From the NCBI GenBank assembly GCA_030589835.1, contig JAUUZS010000218.1, forward strand, positions 1 to 7,108: a DNA stretch of 7,108 nucleotides. Direction: 5' to 3'. Every line of letters starts with the position of its first letter. The stretch's first letter is position 1. Shown one piece after another: positions 1 through 4,661 of the stretch. Under the pieces are notes generated by a model, which saw nothing but the letters and a program-made list of their open reading frames with translations, had not been told where the DNA came from and did not search any database. The stretch is from Cyclobacteriaceae bacterium (GTDB lineage: Bacteria; Bacteroidota; Bacteroidia; Cytophagales; Cyclobacteriaceae). The position numbers and the translations under genes are program-made.

Positions 1-734
1 CAAGGTCAAACCCTGCCACCTATACTGGCATGTTCACAGAAATCAGAACGCTTTTTGCAAACCTCCCTGAAGCAAAAATCAGAGGATACAAACCAGGGCG
101 GTTTTCATTCAACGTAAAAGGAGGGAGGTGCGAAACCTGCGAAGGGGCAGGATTGAAACTGATTGAAATGGACTTCCTGCCGAATGTATATGTGCCTTGC
201 GAAACCTGTAAAGGAAAACGGTATAACCGCGAAACGCTGGAGGTTAGATTCAAAGGAAAATCAATCTCAGATGTGTTGGAAATGACCGTTGAGCAAGGTG
301 AGGGGTTCTTTAAAAGTTTACCAAAGATATACAGGAAACTCAAGGTACTAAATGATGTTGGAATGGGGTATATCACCCTGGGCCAGCATGCCACAACGCT
401 ATCTGGTGGAGAGGCGCAGCGTGTGAAATTATCGACAGAGCTTTCCAAGAAAGATACCGGAAAGACATTTTATATCCTGGACGAACCTACAACAGGACTG
501 CATTTTCAGGATATTCAACATTTATTGAGCGTGCTCAATATTTTGGTCGATAAAGGCAATACAGTATTAATCATTGAGCATAATCTCGATGTTATAAAAG
601 TAGCCGACTACATTGTAGACCTTGGCCCTGAAGGTGGTGATGAAGGTGGTGAGATTGTCTGCGCCGGTACACCGGAAAAAATTGCTAAGTCAATGCATAG
701 CTATACTGGGAAGTATTTACTGGAGGAGTTATAA
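1..734 (+). CDS. uvrA: UvrA, excinuclease ABC subunit A (C-terminal part, 5' end outside window)
   Basis: UvrA is the ATPase that recognises DNA damage and loads UvrB in nucleotide excision repair in the cytoplasm. About 243 residues are present, reading in frame from base 3, so some 700 residues of a usual ~940-residue protein lie upstream of the window. The fragment opens with RSNPATYTG, a UvrA hallmark. A zinc-finger module follows, with CETC pairs at fragment residues 43-46 and 66-69. The second ABC ATPase half then shows the signature LSGGE (133-137), Walker B with the catalytic acidic pair in [10 protein letters not shown] (D160/E161) and the H-loop histidine in IIEHNLDV (H193). All key residues of this half are intact and the stop TAA is at 732-734. 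The first ATG in the window (base 30) is internal and not the start. The gene appears to be the last of its transcription unit: a 363-base gap and a hairpin follow. Identification is secure. Confidence 0.97.
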   Translation, partial: RSNPATYTGMFTEIRTLFANLPEAKIRGYKPGRFSFNVKGGRCETCEGAGLKLIEMDFLPNVYVPCETCKGKRYNRETLEVRFKGKSISDVLEMTVEQGEGFFKSLPKIYRKLKVLNDVGMGYITLGQHATTLSGGEAQRVKLSTELSKKDTGKTFYILDEPTTGLHFQDIQHLLSVLNILVDKGNTVLIIEHNLDVIKVADYIVDLGPEGGDEGGEIVCAGTPEKIAKSMHSYTGKYLLEEL

Positions 735-763
735 AAAAAAAGCACTGCCCGAAAGGGCAGTGC
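733..763 (-). terminator. Perfect 9-bp hairpin with T-tract on the minus strand
   Basis: GCACTGCCC (742-750), loop GAAA (751-754) and GGGCAGTGC (755-763) form a perfect GC-rich stem closed by a GNRA-type tetraloop. Nine A residues (733-741) precede it on +, overlapping the uvrA stop codon. On the minus strand this reads as a stem followed by nine T, a textbook intrinsic terminator. On + no T-run follows the stem. It may therefore end a leftward transcript from 764-1097, or it may only protect the 3' end of uvrA mRNA. Confidence 0.7.
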
Positions 764-1097
764 GAGTTGAAACCAAAAACTTATAGCTTACAACCTAACA
801 ACCATGAACCAATTATTAACCAATACTATAATGTTTATAGAGTTCAATTAGTTCCCATAAGAACAATTATTTTTTAAAAAAATTTTTGAAAGGCGGTGTT
901 ACCCAGGAAAAGCAATAAAAAAAAGCGTTAAAGAAATGCCTTGATTAATTTGGCTGAAGCATTTAAGGATGTATTACTTATAGCTTTAAACTGGAATAAT
1001 AATCCTCCTATAATTTAATCTTTCCATTGGTATAATACTGGAAATGAATATGGGAGTATATTTATATATTACAGCCTTAAATGATGAACTAAAATAA
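764..1097. other. Gap without a recognised gene between uvrA and the sensor kinase
   Basis: No convincing protein gene is visible on either strand. The region is AT-rich. It holds a series of AACC/ACC motifs at roughly 6-12 base intervals (about 792-822), a T6-A7-T5 run (870-887) and a loose inverted repeat AAATGC (934-939) / GCATTT (959-964). A short palindrome GTATAATAC (1030-1038) also resembles a sigma-70 -10 box. The promoter of the downstream kinase is expected here, but no good TTTG / TAnnTTTG pair at the usual spacing was found. TTTG at 949-952 and TAGCTTTA at 981-988 are too far apart (28 bases). Confidence 0.5.
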
Positions 1098-2126
1098 TTG
1101 AGCAAGACAAAGATATATTGGATTTTTCAGATTGGCGGATGGGTATCCTTTGCGACTATACATCTGGCACTTGATTTTTTACAAGAGACCATAAATATAT
1201 ATTCCTTCATTTATGCCGTCTTATTGGCACTTTGGTATTTAATAAGCACTCAAATATTCCGATACATCATAATTGACAGAAAATGGTTGAGGGCTACCAT
1301 CAAAGGTGTAATATTCAAGGGGATTATCAGCATATTTGCATTAACCCTGGTCAACTTTTTTGTCCATCTTATCATTTTACTTTCGCTTGGCGTATTGGAT
1401 TTTGAATATGACCTTGATGCAGTAAATGTGGGGGTGTATTGCCTTGGCACTTTATCTGTTTATTTTATCTGGACTCTGTTTTATTTTATTTACCATTATT
1501 TCGAAAGGTATAATTCAGCCTTAAAGTATGAAGCATTGAAAAATGAAATTGAATTGAATAATCTTAAATCTCAACTGAATCCTCATTTTATTTTTAACGC
1601 ATTAAATAGTATTCGTGCCTTGGTTGATGAGAATCCAGAAAAATCAAAAGATGCGATTACTCAGTTGTCACATATTTTGAGAAGCTCATTGGTGATAAAC
1701 AGAGATCGGCTCACCAGTTTTAAAGAAGAGATTAATACCGTCAGGGACTATCTGGATCTGGAAACAATTCGGTTTGAAGAAAGACTTAAAACAAAATTTG
1801 ATATAGACCCGAAATCAAAATTTTTTTCCGTACCTCCGCTTATGATCCAGACCTTGGTAGAAAACGGGATTAAACATGGCATTTCAAAATTGAAAAAAGG
1901 AGGAATGATTTCTCTTCAAACAGAGGTAAGGGACGAAGTCCTCAGCATAAAAATAAGAAATAATGGCCAGTTGACTCAAAATAAAATTAATGGAACCAAG
2001 GGATTCGGTTTAGAAAATACACGGCAGAGGCTGAAACTTCTTTATGGAAATAAGGCAACTTTTACTATTTTTAATGAAGATAATAATACCGTACTTACAG
2101 AATTGAATTTGCCTCAAAAAATATAA
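1098..2126 (+). CDS. LytS/YehU-type membrane sensor histidine kinase
   Basis: This is a 342-residue sensor kinase that should autophosphorylate and pass phosphate to the LytTR regulator encoded next to it. Four hydrophobic segments occupy roughly residues 8-28, 34-56, 71-98 and 111-135. They are the only sensing part visible; there is no PAS, HAMP or large extracellular domain. A short coiled linker (138-158) leads to the His_kinase core with LNPHFIFN, where H163 is the expected phosphorylated histidine. The ATP-binding part has the N-box LVENGIKHG (N256), a G1-like IRNNG (286-290) in which Asn stands where other kinase families have Asp, and GFGLENTRQRL (302-312). The start is TTG at 1098: an in-frame TAA lies directly upstream (1095-1097) and the first in-frame ATG is far inside the kinase core. 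No clear ribosome binding site is visible. The family is secure; the signal sensed is unknown. Confidence 0.93.
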   Translation: MSKTKIYWIFQIGGWVSFATIHLALDFLQETINIYSFIYAVLLALWYLISTQIFRYIIIDRKWLRATIKGVIFKGIISIFALTLVNFFVHLIILLSLGVLDFEYDLDAVNVGVYCLGTLSVYFIWTLFYFIYHYFERYNSALKYEALKNEIELNNLKSQLNPHFIFNALNSIRALVDENPEKSKDAITQLSHILRSSLVINRDRLTSFKEEINTVRDYLDLETIRFEERLKTKFDIDPKSKFFSVPPLMIQTLVENGIKHGISKLKKGGMISLQTEVRDEVLSIKIRNNGQLTQNKINGTKGFGLENTRQRLKLLYGNKATFTIFNEDNNTVLTELNLPQKI

Positions 2127-2142
2127 ATTGCATCTACATTTG
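2108..2142 (+). promoter_or_regulatory. Candidate Bacteroidota-type promoter for the response regulator
   Basis: TACATTTG (2135-2142) matches the TAnnTTTG -7 element exactly, and TTTG (2108-2111) lies upstream with a 23-base spacer, a little longer than the usual ~19. It sits at the kinase/regulator junction and would start a transcript about 45 bases before the regulator ATG, allowing expression independent of the kinase. An AT-rich region can produce such a match by chance. Confidence 0.3.
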
Positions 2143-2191
2143 AGCTTTGTGGCAAATACCTGGAAAATTTGAATAGTTTAATGATTTTGAT

Positions 2192-2914
2192 ATGAGAGCA
2201 CTAGTTATAGATGATGAAAGGTTAGCAAGGAAAGAATTGATCTCACTGCTCAGTAATTATCCTAAAATAGAAATTGTCGGGGAGGCAGTTAATGCCGATG
2301 ATGCACAGGAAAAAATTGCGGAGTTGAAACCAGAGTTGCTTTTCCTGGATATACAAATGCCGGGCAAAAATGGGTTTGAGTTATTGGAAGAGCTTGACGT
2401 GGTGCCACAGGTAATATTTACTACAGCCTATGATGAATATGCCTTGAAGGCATTTGAAGTGAATGCACTTGACTATTTGCTTAAGCCCATAAGAAAGGAG
2501 CGTTTGGAAGAGTGCATCCAAAAAATTGCTGAGGAGGAATTTGATAAAAAAACAGCACCTCAAACGGAAGAATATAAACTGAAGCTTACGGATCGGGTTT
2601 TTGTGAAAGATGGCGACAAATGCTGGTTTGTCCGCCTGTCCGATGTTCGCCTTTTTGAATCAGATGGGAATTATATAAAGGTCTATTTTGACACCTTCAA
2701 GCCAATGATCCACAAATCGCTGAATGCCCTGGACAAAAAACTTGATGACCGATCATTTTTCCGGGCCAGCCGCAAGCACATCATCAACCTAAGCTGGGTA
2801 GAAAATATAGAGTCGTGGTTTAATGGAGGACTACTTGTGAAAATGAAAGGTGGGGAGAAAGTCGAAGTGAGCAGACGGCAAGCATCCAAGTTTAAAGATT
2901 TGATGTCATTGTAA
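2192..2914 (+). CDS. LytTR-family response regulator
   Basis: This 240-residue cytoplasmic transcription factor is the probable phosphorylation partner of the kinase encoded 65 bases upstream. The receiver domain (about 1-118) has the acidic pocket D7/D8 in VIDDERLARKE, the phosphoacceptor D53 in FLDIQMPGKNG, the switch threonine T78 in FTTAYDEYALKAF and K98 in YLLKPI, so all the residues for phosphorylation are present. A linker (about 119-132) joins it to a LytTR DNA-binding domain (about 133-238). That domain is recognised by FESDGNYIKVYF (155-166), FFRASRKHIINL (189-200) and VSRRQASKFKDL (226-237). LytTR proteins bind paired direct repeats through a beta-fold and not through a helix-turn-helix. 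The ATG at 2192 gives the canonical receiver beginning (MRALVIDDE), so the start is well supported. The gene ends only 6 bases from the stop of the opposing flavoprotein gene. Target genes cannot be told from the window. Confidence 0.95.
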   Translation: MRALVIDDERLARKELISLLSNYPKIEIVGEAVNADDAQEKIAELKPELLFLDIQMPGKNGFELLEELDVVPQVIFTTAYDEYALKAFEVNALDYLLKPIRKERLEECIQKIAEEEFDKKTAPQTEEYKLKLTDRVFVKDGDKCWFVRLSDVRLFESDGNYIKVYFDTFKPMIHKSLNALDKKLDDRSFFRASRKHIINLSWVENIESWFNGGLLVKMKGGEKVEVSRRQASKFKDLMSL

Positions 2915-2920
2915 ATAGTC

Positions 2921-3589
2921 CTACTCATACCACTCCGAAATAAGCTCAATTGGCTTTCGCTGCAAATCAGGCACCATACAATCATCTGCGGGATATCCTA
3001 TTGGAATTAATAAATATGGCCGCTCATTTTTTGGACGATTCAAAATTTTAGTCAAGAAATTCATAGGGCTTGGCGTATGGGTCAGGGCGCATAAGCCGGC
3101 ATTATGAATTGCGGTCAACAAGGTACCGCAAGCCAGGCCCACTGATTCTTTTACATAATAGTTGTTGAGCTTTTCCCCTTTGGCATCAAGGTCATAGCTT
3201 TTAGAAAACACAACCATTAGCCATGGTGCTATTTCCAGAAAGGGCTTTTTCCAATTCGTTTCAAACGGTTTTAAATCCTCAAGCCATTCTTCGCTCATTC
3301 TCGAATGGTAATTTTCGTATTCTTCCTCTTCAGCAGCTAAGCGTATTTCAGTTTTCAATTTTTCATTAGAAATAGCGCAAAATGCCCAGGGCTGTTTATG
3401 TGCTCCCGAAGGAGCTGTGGAAGCAGATTTTATAAGGTTTTCAATCACTTCCTTTGATACAGACTTGGAGGAAAACTCACGTACACTGCGCCTTTTATCC
3501 AGGTAATTAAAATATATTTCACTTTTGTAAAGCGATTCTGTCGCATCTATTTTAGATGGTTTGTATGCAATAAATTTTTGCCTGCACAT
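2921..3589 (-). CDS. Iodotyrosine deiodinase-like FMN flavoprotein (nitroreductase superfamily)
   Basis: This 222-residue FMN protein belongs to the nitroreductase fold and resembles the iodotyrosine deiodinase (IYD) branch, which reductively removes halogen from halotyrosines. FMN-phosphate binding is indicated by RRSVREFS (R33, R34, R37) and APSGAHKQPW (59-68), the latter close to the PSGAH-containing motif of animal IYD. The lid carries E90, Y94 and K115 at the same spacing (4 and 21 residues) as E157, Y161 and K182 of human IYD, the residues that grip the zwitterion of the amino acid substrate. ALTHTPSP (168-175) corresponds to the IYD region that supplies a Thr near flavin N5, and NRPKNERPYLLIPIGYPA is the family's C-terminal signature. 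The ATG at 3589 is the only plausible start: an in-frame TAG lies one codon further upstream (3593-3595). There is no signal peptide or membrane anchor, unlike the animal enzyme. It is probably co-transcribed with the TrhA-like gene 23 bases upstream. BluB is the main alternative, but the lid triad argues against it. Subfamily confidence is high; the natural substrate is unknown. Confidence 0.88.
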   Translation of the reverse strand: MCRQKFIAYKPSKIDATESLYKSEIYFNYLDKRRSVREFSSKSVSKEVIENLIKSASTAPSGAHKQPWAFCAISNEKLKTEIRLAAEEEEYENYHSRMSEEWLEDLKPFETNWKKPFLEIAPWLMVVFSKSYDLDAKGEKLNNYYVKESVGLACGTLLTAIHNAGLCALTHTPSPMNFLTKILNRPKNERPYLLIPIGYPADDCMVPDLQRKPIELISEWYE

Positions 3590-3612
3590 AAACTAAATGT
3601 ATTTAGGGATAA

Positions 3613-4260
3613 TCAATATACAAAAAAGTAAACGGCAATATAATGACTAATGCTACCGAATAGTACAAAAATATGCCAGATGGCATGATGATGCCAAATA
3701 TTTTTTTTCGAATAAAAAATTGTTCCGGCACTATAAAAAAGCCCACCGATCAGGATCCAGATCGATGCCTGCATAGACAGGTGATGATAGAAGGTGTTAA
3801 GTTTTATCACTGCCATCCACCCCATGCCTAAATAAATAAGTGTAGAAATCAGTTTAAATTTCTTGATCATGAATAGTTTATATATGATTCCGAACAGGGC
3901 AATTCCCCACATAATCATGATAAAGGAAATATGTATTTCGTTTCGCAGGCCTACCAGCAAAAATGGAGTGTATGTTCCCGCGATCAAAACGTAAATGGCA
4001 GCATGATCGATTACATGAAATAATTCTTTTAATTTTGGGTTCGAAAAAGCATGATAAAGCGTGGAGGCCAAATATAAAAGTACAAGAGAGCCACAATAAA
4101 TATATGCGCTGTAAATTTGCCATGGATCGCGGCTATCATAGGCTTTTATTAAAAGGGTTATGGTGCCAACTATACATAGTACGACGCCAATTGCATGTGT
4201 CCGGGTATTGGCCAATTCCTCTGAAGAAAATGAATTCCCTACGTTTTTAGTGGTGTTCAC
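3613..4260 (-). CDS. trhA: Hemolysin III / TrhA-family 7-TM membrane protein (PAQR-like)
   Basis: This is a 215-residue integral membrane protein of the hemolysin III (YqfA/TrhA) family, the bacterial relatives of PAQR receptors. In E. coli and B. subtilis members have been linked to membrane energetics and fluidity homeostasis; despite the name, haemolysis is not the likely job. After a short N-terminus with EELANTRTHAIG (14-25) there are about seven hydrophobic segments, at roughly 23-40, 52-70, 84-104, 110-130, 138-155, 165-183 and 193-214. The metal-site residues of the superfamily are all present: S66 and H70 in ASTLYH, D85 in IDHAAIY, and H192 and H196 in HAIWH near the C-terminus. Length is normal for the family. 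The ATG at 4258-4260 leaves a sensible 22-residue cytoplasmic N-terminus before the first membrane segment. It is the first gene of a likely two-gene minus-strand unit with the deiodinase-like gene. The family is secure; the biochemical activity is not established here. Confidence 0.93.
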   Translation of the reverse strand: MNTTKNVGNSFSSEELANTRTHAIGVVLCIVGTITLLIKAYDSRDPWQIYSAYIYCGSLVLLYLASTLYHAFSNPKLKELFHVIDHAAIYVLIAGTYTPFLLVGLRNEIHISFIMIMWGIALFGIIYKLFMIKKFKLISTLIYLGMGWMAVIKLNTFYHHLSMQASIWILIGGLFYSAGTIFYSKKNIWHHHAIWHIFVLFGSISHYIAVYFFVY

Positions 4261-4293
4261 AAATGTTTCATTTTAAGTTCAATGTTAAAAATA

Positions 4294-4323
4294 AGAAATT
4301 ATTATTTCTGAGAAAAGTGCAAA
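4294..4323 (-). promoter_or_regulatory. Candidate promoter and small operator of the trhA-like gene
   Basis: Read on the minus strand, TTTG (4323-4320) is followed after 18 bases by TAATTTCT (4301-4294), a partial match (4 of 6 fixed bases) to the Bacteroidota TTTG / TAnnTTTG pattern. A start near 4287 would give a leader of about 27 bases. A perfect 6-bp inverted repeat AGAAAT-TATT-ATTTCT (4294-4309) overlaps the -7 element and could be an operator or chance AT-rich symmetry. Confidence 0.3.
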
Positions 4324-4417
4324 AACTCAGGTGTTATTACCATCCTATTCAACAATATATTTAACGATAAAGTTTAAGAACTTGAATATGTGGAAGTTAA
4401 AAAAAATCATTAAATAA

Positions 4418-4426
4418 TGTGGATAA
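4418..4426 (-). promoter_or_regulatory. Perfect match to the DnaA-box consensus upstream of nrdJ
   Basis: TGTGGATAA on + is TTATCCACA on the minus strand, identical to the strong E. coli DnaA box R-type sequence. It lies 236 bases before the nrdJ ATG. DnaA boxes upstream of nrdAB are known to affect ribonucleotide reductase expression in E. coli. A 9-mer can occur by chance, but a related site is 62 bases further on. Confidence 0.45.
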
Positions 4427-4478
4427 CTTCTTGATTAAATATTTGCATTGAAAAACGGTAATAACTACTTTCAATTAT

Positions 4479-4508
4479 AATTAATACTTTATCAACATTG
4501 TATTAATT
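4479..4508. repeat. 9-bp perfect inverted repeat with 12-base spacer
   Basis: AATTAATAC (4479-4487) and GTATTAATT (4500-4508) are exact reverse complements. Arm-to-arm distance is 21 bases, two helical turns, as expected for a dimeric regulator binding one DNA face. As RNA it would be a weak AT-rich hairpin, so a protein-binding site is the likelier role. The left arm also overlaps the palindrome AATTATAATT. No known regulator motif is recognised. Confidence 0.5.
4489..4497 (+). promoter_or_regulatory. One-mismatch DnaA-box-like site upstream of nrdJ
   Basis: TTATCAACA differs from TTATCCACA only at position 6. It is in the opposite orientation to the perfect site at 4418-4426, with 62 bases between them, and falls wholly in the spacer of the 9-bp inverted repeat at 4479-4508. 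It is supportive only in combination with the perfect box. Confidence 0.3.
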
Positions 4509-4584
4509 CCTTTTTGTTTTAGTCCATCACAGAAATAAACTAAGCAAAATTCCGGTCGTTCCAGAGCATTATATTTTAAAGTAA

Positions 4585-4615
4585 TTTGCTCAAAAATAAT
4601 AGAAAAATACAATTT
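4585..4615 (+). promoter_or_regulatory. Candidate nrdJ promoter
   Basis: TTTG (4585-4588) is followed after exactly 19 bases by TACAATTT (4608-4615), which keeps the TA and two of the four TTTG bases of the Bacteroidota -7 element. Transcription would begin near 4622, leaving a leader of about 40 bases. Alternative weaker pairs exist further upstream (TTTG 4442-4445 with TACTTTCA 4466-4473; TTTG 4513-4516 with TAAACTAA 4536-4543), so the true start is uncertain. Confidence 0.33.
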
Positions 4616-4661
4616 TATAATAAAATTGAAAGAAGTATAATGTTATCTAAAAAGCCTTGTA

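Larger units (their letters stand above)
4261..4661. other. Divergent regulatory region between trhA-like gene and nrdJ
   Basis: This 401-base AT-rich gap contains no recognisable gene and must hold the promoters of both flanking genes. Besides the individually listed sites it has a repeated ATGTGGA (4388-4394 and 4417-4423), a repeated ATTAAATA (4409-4416 and 4434-4441) and a palindrome AATTATAATT (4473-4482). No cobalamin-riboswitch-like conserved sequence and no NrdR-box pair were seen, although nrdJ needs cobalamin and nrd genes often carry NrdR boxes. Confidence 0.6.

Noticed and set aside
20..448. Minus-strand open frame of 142 codons opposite uvrA
   Set aside because: It lies wholly antisense to a clear UvrA reading frame and its peptide has no recognisable domain.
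804..851. 15-codon open frame (MNQLLTNTIMFIEFN) after uvrA
   Set aside because: Too short, no ribosome binding site or recognised family; kept only as part of the possible noncoding RNA region.
934..964. AAATGC / GCATTT inverted repeat
   Set aside because: A 6-bp stem with a 19-base loop in AT-rich sequence is not convincing as a structure or operator.
949..988. TTTG and TAGCTTTA as a kinase promoter
   Set aside because: The 28-base spacer is far longer than the usual ~19, so the pair is unlikely to act as one promoter.
2921..3589. BluB (DMB synthase) because a B12-dependent enzyme is nearby
   Set aside because: The lid triad E/Y/K and the PSGAH and NRPKNERP motifs fit the deiodinase branch better, and the gene is not in the nrdJ transcription unit.
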